Shown here in pieces: positions 24,767 to 32,575 of a DNA stretch of 37,926 nucleotides. Source of the DNA: Caulobacteraceae bacterium (GTDB lineage: Bacteria > Pseudomonadota > Alphaproteobacteria > Caulobacterales > Aquidulcibacteraceae); NCBI GenBank assembly GCA_009773335.1, contig WRPF01000002.1:2713-40638 (forward strand), given 5' to 3'. A program made the position numbers and the translations under genes. The stretch's first letter is position 1; every line of letters starts with the position of its first letter. The notes under the pieces are model-generated. The model had not been told where the DNA came from. It ran no database searches and saw only the letters and a list, made by a program, of their open reading frames with translations.

Positions 24767-24865
24767 GGACCGCCGGCGCCCCCGCCGGCATTCAGTGTTG
24801 GAGCCACGCGAGATTTCACGGAGTCTGGCGGCGCCGGCGTATGCCGGCGAGGGCGCCGGCGGTCC
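24767..24865. repeat. 25-bp near-perfect inverted repeat upstream of the TIR gene
   Basis: Arms 24767-24791 and 24841-24865 are reverse complements with one mismatch, starting GGACCGCCGGCGCC. The 49-bp middle region includes a further GCCGGCG-rich palindrome. It starts 12 bp after the stop of the basic helical gene and so may be an intercistronic hairpin. A third class of repeat in the window. Confidence 0.75.
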
Positions 24866-24966
24866 TTGTCTCCACCACTCGTGCTCCGGACTTCATCCCC
24901 ACCCCTGTCAAGACTGGCGCCGCCCGGGAATCGCGGGCAGAGTCGGTCCGCCTCCAGACCCCGGAT

Positions 24967-26304
24967 ATGACCATGGCTGACGTCTTCCTTTCCTATGCGC
25001 GCGAAGATCGCGCCAAGGCCGAGCAGATCGCCACGGCGCTCACCAACGCCGGTTACAACGTATTCTGGGACATCGAGATTCCCCCGGGCGTGAGCTGGGC
25101 GGATTTTCTCGCCGAGAAGCTCTCGCAGTCGAAGGCGTCGCTCGTGCTGTGGTCGAAGACCTCCACTGCCTCGCAATGGGTCCGGGAGGAGGCGCGGCTC
25201 GCGCGCGACAAGGGCAAGCTCATCCCGGTGATGGTGGAGGACTGCGCGCCGCCGTTCGGCTTCGGCGAGATCCAGGCGGCGAACCTCGCGAGCTGGAACG
25301 GCGAGGCCGACAATCCGCACTGGAAGCTGCTGCTGGAAGGCATCCAGCGCGCGGTCGGGGCAGCGCCGACCGGGCAGGCCCCCGGACAGGCCCCCGGACA
25401 GGCCCCCGGACAGGCCCCTGGGCAGGCCTCCGCGCCGCCGCTGAAGAAGCCGGCGACCTCTGGCTGGAACGCTGCGCAGGCCGGCGGACACGCCGCGCCC
25501 GTCGCGTCCGCCGCGCCTGTCGCATCCGGGGGCGGAAATCGCCGCTGGTGGGCGGTCGGCGGCATCGCGCTCATCGGCGTCGTCGGCGTGCTGGCGGTGC
25601 TCGGGAGCGGTGGAACGCCGTCAGCGCCCGGCATCGCGCCGGCGCCCTACGTCGGCGGCGTTGCGCCGGGCGCGCAGTCGTTCTCGCCCGCTGTCGCCGA
25701 TATGGTGCAGAAGGCGCGCGCCGCGCAGGTTGCGGCGAAGGCTGCCTTTGAAGAGGCCAACCGCAACGCCGCCGCCGGACAGCAGGCCGCGAACGCCGCG
25801 ATCCAGGGCGACGGCCGCTATGGAACGAGCCAGGGGCCGATGGGCGCCGTCGCCGGCGATCTCGCATTGCTGCAGGCGGGGCAGGCCGCGCCGGTCAGCA
25901 TCGCGATGTCCAACGGGTCGCAGTTCGCCGGGCTCATGCAGGTCACCCAGGCCAATGGCGGGACCATCGCGCTCAACGGCACGACGAACGTGCAGGGCGG
26001 GGGATGGGCGACGGGCCGCTACGCGGTCGCGAGCGGGCGCGCCACCTTCCTGGGCAGTGGCTTCATTCCCGATCGCCTCGGCCTCGACGGGCAGGAAGAC
26101 GGCGCGATGGACGGTTCTGGCACCGACGGGATCGGCGTCTTCCGTTACGCCAACGGCGAAGTCTATGAGGGTCAGTATCGTTCGGTCGGGCAAGGCAATC
26201 AGTCACAGTATTTCCGCAACGGGCTCGGCGTGCACTACGGCGCGAACCAGCAGGTGCTGAACGCGGGACGGTTCAACAACGACGCCTACGTCGGCCCGCA
26301 ATAG
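24967..26304 (+). CDS. TIR domain - QAPG repeats - membrane helix - MORN-like protein
   Basis: 445 residues from the ATG at 24967; ATG at 24973 is the alternative. The N-terminal TIR domain (about 3-130) opens ADVFLSYAREDRAKAEQ and keeps FWDIEIPPGVSW and SQWVREEARLA. E75 (W71+4) is at the catalytic-Glu position of NAD-cleaving TIR proteins. A linker with four QAPG repeats (137-152) follows, then a membrane helix (WWAVGGIALIGVVGVLAVLG, 195-214) with positive residues before it, placing TIR inside. The outer part has a helical AQVAAKAAFEEANRNAAAGQQ region and a C-terminal MORN-like unit (GIGVFRYANGEVYEGQYR). NADase activity and a defence or signalling role are inference. It overlaps the convergent ribbon-helix-helix gene by 19 bp. 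Confidence 0.85.
   Translation: MTMADVFLSYAREDRAKAEQIATALTNAGYNVFWDIEIPPGVSWADFLAEKLSQSKASLVLWSKTSTASQWVREEARLARDKGKLIPVMVEDCAPPFGFGEIQAANLASWNGEADNPHWKLLLEGIQRAVGAAPTGQAPGQAPGQAPGQAPGQASAPPLKKPATSGWNAAQAGGHAAPVASAAPVASGGGNRRWWAVGGIALIGVVGVLAVLGSGGTPSAPGIAPAPYVGGVAPGAQSFSPAVADMVQKARAAQVAAKAAFEEANRNAAAGQQAANAAIQGDGRYGTSQGPMGAVAGDLALLQAGQAAPVSIAMSNGSQFAGLMQVTQANGGTIALNGTTNVQGGGWATGRYAVASGRATFLGSGFIPDRLGLDGQEDGAMDGSGTDGIGVFRYANGEVYEGQYRSVGQGNQSQYFRNGLGVHYGANQQVLNAGRFNNDAYVGPQ
25375..25422 (+). repeat. 12-bp coding tandem repeat (QAPG)
   Basis: Four consecutive copies of CAGGCCCCCGGA (the last with CCTGGG), followed by a partial CAGGCC, encode (QAPG)4-QAS in the TIR-protein linker. Near-identity at the DNA level suggests recent slippage expansion and possible length variation between strains. 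Confidence 0.9.
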
Positions 26305-26522
26305 TCGCGCGTCCACGCCAGCGCAAAGACGCGGCACGCCGAGGCGAGCAGCCGGTCCGGAGAGGCGTCGCCCCGCGCGCGATCAATCTCCGCGACGAGC
26401 GCGGCGAGGGAGATGTCCCGCTGCGTCGCAGCCTGTTCGAGGGTCGCCCAGAATTCGGGTTCGAGCGCGAGCGAGGTGCGGTGCCCGGCGAGGACGAGGG
26501 AGCGTTTGTGAAGTCCGGGCAT
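26286..26522 (-). CDS. ribbon-helix-helix domain protein (RHH_4 type)
   Basis: 78 residues. KRSLVLAGHRTSLALEPEFWATLEQAATQRDISLAALVAEIDRAR is the diagnostic pattern of this alphaproteobacterial single-domain ribbon-helix-helix family. It ends with a typical LLASACRVFALAWTRDY. The family is DNA-binding-like, with an unknown target. In many alphaproteobacteria it neighbours fumC, a DUF4169 gene and sspB (recalled family context); all are on this strand here but separated by insertions. Its 3' end overlaps the TIR gene tail to tail, and its 5' end is 69 bp from the divergent MORN gene. Confidence 0.82.
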   Translation of the reverse strand: MPGLHKRSLVLAGHRTSLALEPEFWATLEQAATQRDISLAALVAEIDRARGDASPDRLLASACRVFALAWTRDYCGPT

Positions 26523-26591
26523 CGACTGCTCGAGGCGTCTGGAGCGACGCGGCGACTAGCGGTAGCGTCCCGGGGCGTTGAACGAAAGAGC

Positions 26592-27329
26592 ATGGTCGCA
26601 ATGAGCAGTCACGAGCAGGGCCCCAGGCCGCGCGCCGATGAGCGTCTCGCGCTCGGCATCGTGTTCGGCGCGGTGGGCGCGGCGGTGCTGGGCAGCCTGT
26701 TCGTTGCGTTGGCGCCCGCGCTGCCCAAGCGCGCGCCGCCGCAGAAAGCCGATGTTTCAAGGACAGTGCGCGAGGATATCGCGGCGGATGTCGATGCAGC
26801 GGTCGCCGCGGCGATCACATCGATGGCGCGGGCCGATGGCGTCGTCGTTGAAGCGGAAGCCGTCGTCGCGCGCGCGCGTGCGACGCGCGACGGCAAGACC
26901 GCGACGCTGCCGAACGGCCTGGTGTTCCGTGGCGAAGTGCTCGAAGGCGCACCGGAGGGAACAGGCTCCCTGCACGGCGGCAATACAGCATTCGGCGCGG
27001 GCTTCTTCGTCGGCGGCGTGCGCAGCGGGCCGGGCGCGGACTGCCAACGCGCCGACTGCAGCGGGCCAAGCTACTTCGGCGACTATCGCGCAGACTCGCC
27101 CACGGGCGTCGCGCGCATCGTCTACGAGGACGGCTCGATCTATCGCGGCGACGTCCGCAACGGCGCGCCCGACGGGTTTGGCGAACTGCGCAAACCGGAC
27201 GGCATGTTCTATCGCGGCGCTTTCGCTGCGGGCGTGCGCGAAGGCTATGGCGTCGAGGCGACGGCGACCGGCCCCGTGAAGGCGGGCTTCTGGAAAGGCA
27301 ATCAGTTGTCGGAAGAATTGCGGTCCTGA
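26592..27329 (+). CDS. membrane-anchored MORN-repeat protein
   Basis: 245 residues from the ATG at 26592; ATG at 26601 is possible. A membrane helix (about 19-42, LALGIVFGAVGAAVLGSLFVAL) is followed by an Ala-rich coiled region (55-97). The outer domain has about four MORN-like units: LPNGLVFRGEVLEGAPEGTG, YFGDYRADSPTGVARIVYED, GSIYRGDVRNGAPDGFGEL and GMFYRGAFAAGVREGYGVE. Cys 151 and 156 could form a disulfide. The same layout (helix, Ala-rich segment, MORN) is seen in the TIR protein upstream, so the two may act together. It overlaps the convergent DUF4169 gene by 28 bp. Confidence 0.8.
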   Translation: MVAMSSHEQGPRPRADERLALGIVFGAVGAAVLGSLFVALAPALPKRAPPQKADVSRTVREDIAADVDAAVAAAITSMARADGVVVEAEAVVARARATRDGKTATLPNGLVFRGEVLEGAPEGTGSLHGGNTAFGAGFFVGGVRSGPGADCQRADCSGPSYFGDYRADSPTGVARIVYEDGSIYRGDVRNGAPDGFGELRKPDGMFYRGAFAAGVREGYGVEATATGPVKAGFWKGNQLSEELRS

Positions 27330-27499
27330 TTGATCTTGCGCGCGTCGAGATCGCGCGCGGCTTTTTCCTTCTGCGCCTTCGTCAGCGCCTTCTCGGATTT
27401 CTCGCGTCCGTGTGCGGCGCGGCTGGCGTCGGCGTCTTTCGCCTTTTCCTTTCGCGCCTTGCTCTTGCGGACCTGCCGCAGGTTCACGATATCGGCCAT
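27302..27499 (-). CDS. DUF4169 family protein
   Basis: 65 residues. It starts MADIVNLRQVRKSKARKEKAK and continues GREKSEKALTKAQKEKAARDLDARKINQD, the full family pattern. It is highly charged and helical with unknown function. It lies 7 bp downstream of the CoA-transferase gene, on the same strand. Usual neighbours in other alphaproteobacteria are fumC and the ribbon-helix-helix gene; here it is separated from both. Confidence 0.85.
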   Translation of the reverse strand: MADIVNLRQVRKSKARKEKAKDADASRAAHGREKSEKALTKAQKEKAARDLDARKINQDRNSSDN

Positions 27500-27506
27500 G
27501 CGCGCC

Positions 27507-28721
27507 TCACCACACTGGTTGCTTCGGTCCCTCGCGCGTGCGATCGCGCGGGCCTTCGGGTGCTTCGCCGAGTTCGGCGAGAACGTCTGCGCGCGCTTCG
27601 TCGAGATTGGGCGCAGGCGGGCGCGTCGCGGAATCGGGAAAGCCCGAAATCTTCACGGCGTTGCCCGACATCTTCAGCTTGCCCATCTCCGGATCGTCCA
27701 CCTCGACGAACATGTTGCGGGCGAGGAGCTGGGGATCCTTGATGACCGCGGCCATGTCCTGCACCGGCGCGCAGGGCACGCCGGCGGCCTGCAGACTCTC
27801 GATCCACGCCGTTGCGGATTTTTGCGAGAGCGCAGATTCAAGCTCGCCCTTGAGCGCGACATGATTGGCGTACCGCGCAAACAGCGAGGCGAAACGTTCG
27901 TCCGTCGCGAGGCCGGGACGGTCGATCGCTGCGGCGAGCGTGGCGAAGAGATGATCGTTGGCGCACGCGATGGCGATGGGCCCGTCCAGTGTCTGGAACA
28001 CGTCGAACGGCGTGATGACCGGATGGCGCGACCCCGTGGGCTTCTGGGTTTCGCCGCTCGCGAACTGGCGCACCAGCGCGCTCTCGAGCAGCAACGTCTG
28101 GCAGTCGAGCATGGCGATGTCGACGAGGCGTCCCACGCCGCTCGTTTTGCGATCGAACAGTGCGGCCGTAACGCCGAGCGCCGCAAACAGTCCCGCGCCG
28201 AGATCGGCCAGAGAAATGCCGAGCCGCACTGGCGTTCCGCCTTCCGGGCCATTGATGGAGATCATGCCGCCGAGCGCCTGCACGACGAGATCGTAGGCGG
28301 GCAGATCACGATACGGTCCGGTCTGTCCGAAGCCGGAGATCGCCGCGTAGATCAGCGCAGGGTGTTTCGCGTGCACGGTCTCCCAGCCGTAGCCAAGCGC
28401 CTCCATCACGCCGGGGCGGAAGTTCTCGACGAGCACGTCGGCCTTCGCCAGCAGCGCGTCGAACACCTTGCGGTCGTTCTCCACGCGCAGATCGAGCGCA
28501 ATCGAACGCTTGCCGCGATTGATGCTCGCGAAATAAACGCTTTCGCCATTGAGGAACGGCGGAAACGCCCGCGTGTCGTCGCCGTGGCCGGGCTGTTCAA
28601 CCTTCAGCACTTCGGCGCCGAGTTCGTAGAGTTGCGTCGTGCAATAGGGGCCGGCGAGCACGCGTGAGAGATCGAGCACGCGAATGCCGGACAGCGGACC
28701 GCGAGGTGGTTGGCCGTTCAT
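27507..28721 (-). CDS. CaiB/BaiF family (class III) CoA transferase
   Basis: 404 residues. Landmarks: LSGIRVLDLSRVLAGPYCTTQLYELGAEVLKVE at the N-terminus, NRGKRSIALDLR, ENFRPGVMEALGYGWE, AAISGFGQTGPYRD, and the catalytic Asp in GISLADLGAGLFAALG (D173). The family moves CoA between carboxylic acids via a mixed-anhydride intermediate. Acid partners cannot be read. It is cytoplasmic. The start overlaps the stop of the GST gene by 4 bp (ATGA), so the two are co-translated, and it leads into DUF4169. Confidence 0.92.
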   Translation of the reverse strand: MNGQPPRGPLSGIRVLDLSRVLAGPYCTTQLYELGAEVLKVEQPGHGDDTRAFPPFLNGESVYFASINRGKRSIALDLRVENDRKVFDALLAKADVLVENFRPGVMEALGYGWETVHAKHPALIYAAISGFGQTGPYRDLPAYDLVVQALGGMISINGPEGGTPVRLGISLADLGAGLFAALGVTAALFDRKTSGVGRLVDIAMLDCQTLLLESALVRQFASGETQKPTGSRHPVITPFDVFQTLDGPIAIACANDHLFATLAAAIDRPGLATDERFASLFARYANHVALKGELESALSQKSATAWIESLQAAGVPCAPVQDMAAVIKDPQLLARNMFVEVDDPEMGKLKMSGNAVKISGFPDSATRPPAPNLDEARADVLAELGEAPEGPRDRTREGPKQPVW

Positions 28722-29311
28722 CCGTTGTCCTTGGCATTGGCGCGTTGCGCGGCGGGGCGTTCGCCGATGCGTTTCAGATAGTCATCGACGACTTGTCCGG
28801 GCGGCAGTGCGGAACGCATCCACTGGCCGACGCTGCCGATGATCACGTCCGCCGCTGTGAAGCGATCGCCGAGAATGTAGGGCCCCTTCGCAAGCGCCGC
28901 CGAAATGCGCGCGTGCACGTCCGCGCTGGTGCGCCATGTGGCGAGCACGGCGGGATTGTCCGCAAAGCCGCCGAAGCCAGCCACCATCACAGGCTCAATG
29001 ACGCCGGCATAGTAGGCGAGCCACTCCAGGTAAGGGCCGCGCAACGGGTCGCCGATCTTCGGCGCGATGCCGGCGTCGGGGAAGGCGTCGCCGAGATAGA
29101 TGGCGATGGCGATCGACTCCGTCACCAGCACGCCGTTGTCGACGATGGCCGGCACCTTCTTGTCCGGGTGCGGATTGGCCGGGTCGGGACCGCCGCTGCC
29201 GTCGCGGCGCGGAATGCTTGTGAGCCTGATCTCGTAGGGGGCGCCGAGTTCCTCCAGCAACCAGATGATCCGGGATGAGCGCGACTGCGGCGCGTGATAG
29301 AGCGTGAGCAT
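28718..29311 (-). CDS. glutathione S-transferase family protein
   Basis: 197 residues. The thioredoxin-fold half starts MLTLYHAPQSRSSRIIWLLEELGAPYE, with KKVPAIVDNGVLVTESIAIAIYLGDAFP as the glutathione-binding segment. A helical C-terminal half includes FTAADVIIGSVGQWM. The S-R-S-S pattern near residue 11 would place a Ser at the active site. It forms an ATGA overlap with the CoA transferase, an unusual operon partner that hints at shared degradation of an activated acid or xenobiotic (inference). Confidence 0.88.
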   Translation of the reverse strand: MLTLYHAPQSRSSRIIWLLEELGAPYEIRLTSIPRRDGSGGPDPANPHPDKKVPAIVDNGVLVTESIAIAIYLGDAFPDAGIAPKIGDPLRGPYLEWLAYYAGVIEPVMVAGFGGFADNPAVLATWRTSADVHARISAALAKGPYILGDRFTAADVIIGSVGQWMRSALPPGQVVDDYLKRIGERPAAQRANAKDNG

Positions 29312-29414
29312 GGCGTTTCTCCGGCGCCGTTGACCGTGGGGGTGGCAGGCGCCACTTCCTAGCCCAAACTGCGCGGCGGATCGACTGTCTGCGTCACCGG
29401 TTGGGGAGATGTCG

Positions 29415-30053
29415 ATGATTGTCTACGGCTCGTCCATTTCGCCGTTCGTCCGCAAGGTTCTGGCGTATGGGGCGGAGAAGGGGATCGCGCTGGAGCTGAA
29501 GCAGGTCGGCCTCGGCTCGAAGGATCCGGATTTTCTGGCGGCGAGCCCGTTCGGGAAAATTCCCGGCTTCAAGCACGACGATTTCGCGATCTCGGACTCC
29601 ACGGCGATCGTCGCCTATCTCGAAGCGCTGCATCCCGAGCCGAACCTGGTGCCGACGGCGCCGAAGGCGCGCGCGCGCACGGTCTGGTTCGAGGAATACG
29701 CCGACACGATCCTGACCGCCGCGGGCGGCGCGATCTTCTTCAATCGCGTGGTGGCGCCGAAATTCCTCGGTCGCGAAGGCGATCTCGCGGCGGCGGACAA
29801 GGCGGAGAAGGAAGCGCTGCCGCCGGCGCTCGACTACATCGAGACGGTGCTGCCCGCGTCCGGCTGGCTGGTCGAGGACCGGCTGACACTCGCCGACATC
29901 GCGGTGGCGAGCCCGTTCGTGAACCTGCTCCATGTCGGCATCACGCCGGACGCGGTCACGCACCCGAAGCTCGCGGCGTTCGTGGAGAAGATGCACGCGC
30001 GGCCGAGTTTTGCGACGTGGATCGCGAAGGAGAAGAAGGTTTTGGCGAGGTAG
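29415..30053 (+). CDS. glutathione S-transferase family protein
   Basis: 212 residues. The ATG at 29415 is preferred because GGGGAG at 29403-29408 is six bases upstream, whereas it abuts the ATG at 29409 with no spacing. MIVYGSSISPFVRKVLAYGAEKGI and ASPFGKIPGFKHDDFAISDSTAIVAYLEALHP form the N-terminal domain; LVEDRLTLADIAVASPFVNLLHVG is in the helical half. Ser-Ser and Ser-Pro-Phe at the active-site loop suggest a Ser-type enzyme. It is divergent from the GST/CoA-transferase pair (103 bp) and convergent with the Mrr-like gene (7 bp between stops). Confidence 0.88.
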   Translation: MIVYGSSISPFVRKVLAYGAEKGIALELKQVGLGSKDPDFLAASPFGKIPGFKHDDFAISDSTAIVAYLEALHPEPNLVPTAPKARARTVWFEEYADTILTAAGGAIFFNRVVAPKFLGREGDLAAADKAEKEALPPALDYIETVLPASGWLVEDRLTLADIAVASPFVNLLHVGITPDAVTHPKLAAFVEKMHARPSFATWIAKEKKVLAR

Positions 30054-30060
30054 GAGTCGA

Positions 30061-31077
30061 CTACTCTTCTTGTTGGTCTGAAACGACGGCCCAAACCTGC
30101 TTTAGTGGTAGCTCGGCACGGAAAGCTGGCGACAATCGATCATACCGATCCAGAAGCGCGTCGATTAGTTCCTTCCCGCTCCACAGCCGGACTTTGTAAA
30201 AATCGCGGACAGCTTCGCGTTCTGCAGCTGGAGTGTATCCCGCCCAGGAAACGAACAACCCATAATCAGCGCCGAATCGACTAATGACTCCCTGCAGTTC
30301 TCGGACTGTGGCGGCGTCAGTTGGTCGCGATCCCGATTTTACCTGCACCGCGATAGTCGGCGCCTCAAGGCCGAGCGCACCCTTGCCTGCGAGTATATCG
30401 ACGCCACCGTCCGCGCCGGGCGGCGAACGCCGGGTAGAAAAGCCGTCTGCGATGAGAATTTCATCGACCAGTACCGCCAAGCCATGTCCCATATAGCGGC
30501 GGGAAATAACTTCTACAATTTGGTCTCTTCCAAGAGACTCCAGATCAACAATTGATGGATCCTCTGCTTGAGATTCTGGGCCGACCTGCGCAGTTTTTCC
30601 CTTGAGAGCGCCGCGTACTCGATCTTCAACCTGGGGGGCGCGTGGCCGGAATACGGTCAGCAGACTTCCGAATGAGTATAGTATGTCTTGGTCCAGCGAA
30701 TTTCTCGGAAAGGACAGGTCCAGCCAGCGTACTTTCCGCCGGTGCATTGCGCCGGGCGGTGCCGACAAATCGAACTCGTAGTTCCCTGCGATTTCGCCGA
30801 TCGAGAGAAAGGGTTGACCCTTGCGGGGCATCACCACGATATCCCCAATTTTCATGGCGGAACGAAACGCGTCTAGTTGCCCCGCCCAATTCGAAATCAC
30901 ATTGGACTTGATCTCGCCGGCGTAGGTTTCTGAGAGCGCGTTTCTGAGCGCTTGTAGGTCTCCAAGGCTGCTCAGATCTTTTGAGAACTCCACCCAACCC
31001 GCGAGCACGCAATTATTCTCTATCGCGATCGCTTCGCGCTCGCCTTGTTTACCCGCTCGAACCACCCAAAGCGTCAT
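30061..31077 (-). CDS. Mrr-like restriction endonuclease (type IV style)
   Basis: 338 residues from the ATG at 31077, with AGGGTG upstream. The C-terminal third is an Mrr-type catalytic domain: VDEILIADGFSTRRSPPGADGGVDILAG with D227, and IAVQVKSG with Q245 and K247, the PD-(D/E)xK variant D...QxK. The N-terminal ~120 residues (LWVVRAGKQGEREAIAIENN, GDIVVMPRKGQPFLSIGEI) look like a target-recognition domain of the kind found on such nucleases. Family members cut modified DNA. It begins 4 bp after fumC ends, so it should be co-transcribed with it. Codons are visibly richer in A/T than in fumC, indicating transfer. No methylase or other restriction subunit is adjacent. Confidence 0.82.
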   Translation of the reverse strand: MTLWVVRAGKQGEREAIAIENNCVLAGWVEFSKDLSSLGDLQALRNALSETYAGEIKSNVISNWAGQLDAFRSAMKIGDIVVMPRKGQPFLSIGEIAGNYEFDLSAPPGAMHRRKVRWLDLSFPRNSLDQDILYSFGSLLTVFRPRAPQVEDRVRGALKGKTAQVGPESQAEDPSIVDLESLGRDQIVEVISRRYMGHGLAVLVDEILIADGFSTRRSPPGADGGVDILAGKGALGLEAPTIAVQVKSGSRPTDAATVRELQGVISRFGADYGLFVSWAGYTPAAEREAVRDFYKVRLWSGKELIDALLDRYDRLSPAFRAELPLKQVWAVVSDQQEE

Positions 31078-31081
31078 TTTT

Positions 31082-32470
31082 TCACCCTGGCGCAATCATT
31101 TGCTCTGGCCGCACCGCCGCATCGAACTCTTCGGCGGTGACGTAACCGCCGCCCACCGCTTCCTCGCGGAGCGTCGTGCCGTTCTTGTGCGCGGTCTTGG
31201 CGATTTTCGCCGCGTTGTCGTAGCCGATCTTCGGCGCGAGGGCGGTGACGAGCATGAGGCTCTTTTCCAGCGCCGCCTTGATGTTGTCCTCGCGCGCCTC
31301 GATGCCGGCGACGCAGTTGTCGTTGAAGCTCACGGCGGCGTCGCCGATGAGGCGGGCGGACTGGATGAAGTTGTAGATCACAACGGGCTTGAACACGTTG
31401 AGTTCGAAGTGCCCCTGGCTCGCGGCGAAACCAATCGTCGCCTGATTGCCCAGCACCTGCGCGCAGACCATCGTCAGCGCTTCCGACTGCGTCGGGTTCA
31501 CCTTGCCGGGCATGATCGAGGAGCCCGGCTCGTTCTCCGGCAGCGAAAGCTCGCCGAGACCCGAGCGCGGGCCGGAACCGAGAAAGCGGATGTCGTTGGC
31601 GATCTTGAAGAGATCCATCGCCACCGCGTTCAACGCGCCGTGCGCGAACGCGAGCGCGCCGTGCGAGGCCAGCGCCTCGAACTTGTTCGGCGCGGTCACG
31701 AAGGGCAGGTGGGTGATCTTCGCCACGTTCGTCGCAAACATTTCAGCGAACCCGACCGGCGCATTGAGGCCGGTGCCGACGGCCGTGCCGCCCTGCGCGA
31801 GTTCGTAGAGGTCGATCATCGATTCCTCGATGCGGCGGATGCCGTTCTCGACGGCGTGCGCGTAGCCGGAAAACTCCTGGCCGAGCGTGAGGGGCGTCGC
31901 GTCTTGGGTATGCGTGCGGCCGATCTTGATGATGTCGGCGAACGCTTCCTGCTTGGCGGTGAGGCCAGCGGAGAGTTTCGTGAGGCCCGGCAGCGTCTCG
32001 CGCACGAGGAATTCCGCCGCCGCGATGTGCATGGCGGTCGGGAACACGTCGTTCGACGACTGGCTCATGTTGACGTGGTCGTTCGGGTGCACGGGCTTCT
32101 TGGAGCCCATCACGCCGCCGAGCATCTCGATCGCGCGGTTCGAGATCACCTCGTTGGCGTTCATGTTGGTCTGCGTGCCGGAGCCCGTCTGCCAGATGCT
32201 GAGCGGGAAGTGGCCGTCGAGCTTGCCGTCGATGACCTCCTGCGCGGCCTTGACGATGGCTTCGCCGATCGTCTTGTCGAGGCGGCCGAGTTCCATGTTC
32301 GTTTCGGCGGCGGCGCGCTTGACGATGCCGAGCGCGCGCACGAGCGGCCTCGGCATCTTCTCTTCGCCGATCTTGAAGTTGCCGAGCGAGCGCTGCGCCT
32401 GTGCGCCCCAATACTTGTCGGCATCGACGTCGATGGGGCCGAAGGTATCGGTTTCGGTGCGCTTGGTCAT
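31082..32470 (-). CDS. fumC: class II fumarate hydratase
   Basis: 462 residues, the normal length. SGTQTNMN is at 97-104, the catalytic His is in RTHTQDA (H187) and the signature [11 protein letters not shown] is at 316-326. It interconverts fumarate and malate in the citric acid cycle and is oxygen-stable, with no iron-sulfur cluster. Start ATG at 32470. It sits between the Mrr-like gene (4 bp downstream) and the serine hydrolase gene (105 bp upstream, same strand). Confidence 0.97.
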   Translation of the reverse strand: MTKRTETDTFGPIDVDADKYWGAQAQRSLGNFKIGEEKMPRPLVRALGIVKRAAAETNMELGRLDKTIGEAIVKAAQEVIDGKLDGHFPLSIWQTGSGTQTNMNANEVISNRAIEMLGGVMGSKKPVHPNDHVNMSQSSNDVFPTAMHIAAAEFLVRETLPGLTKLSAGLTAKQEAFADIIKIGRTHTQDATPLTLGQEFSGYAHAVENGIRRIEESMIDLYELAQGGTAVGTGLNAPVGFAEMFATNVAKITHLPFVTAPNKFEALASHGALAFAHGALNAVAMDLFKIANDIRFLGSGPRSGLGELSLPENEPGSSIMPGKVNPTQSEALTMVCAQVLGNQATIGFAASQGHFELNVFKPVVIYNFIQSARLIGDAAVSFNDNCVAGIEAREDNIKAALEKSLMLVTALAPKIGYDNAAKIAKTAHKNGTTLREEAVGGGYVTAEEFDAAVRPEQMIAPG

Positions 32471-32575
32471 TGGCTTTTCCTGGGTCTCGTCCTGGATGCG
32501 TCGAACCCGCGCGCTCTAGCACGCACGCACGCGCCGTCCAACGCGGCCATGAATCGCGGCCCCCAAAGGCGGTCT

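Noticed and set aside
25375-25422. Short direct repeats as a possible CRISPR array
   Set aside because: The 12-bp units are contiguous, have no spacers and are in frame, coding QAPG.
26286-26522. Ribbon-helix-helix gene as antitoxin for the TIR gene
   Set aside because: It is on the opposite strand tail to tail, and it belongs to a widespread stand-alone family that usually neighbours fumC and DUF4169.
27330-28667. Plus-strand open frame opposite the CoA transferase
   Set aside because: Antisense to a complete class III CoA transferase gene with its catalytic Asp.
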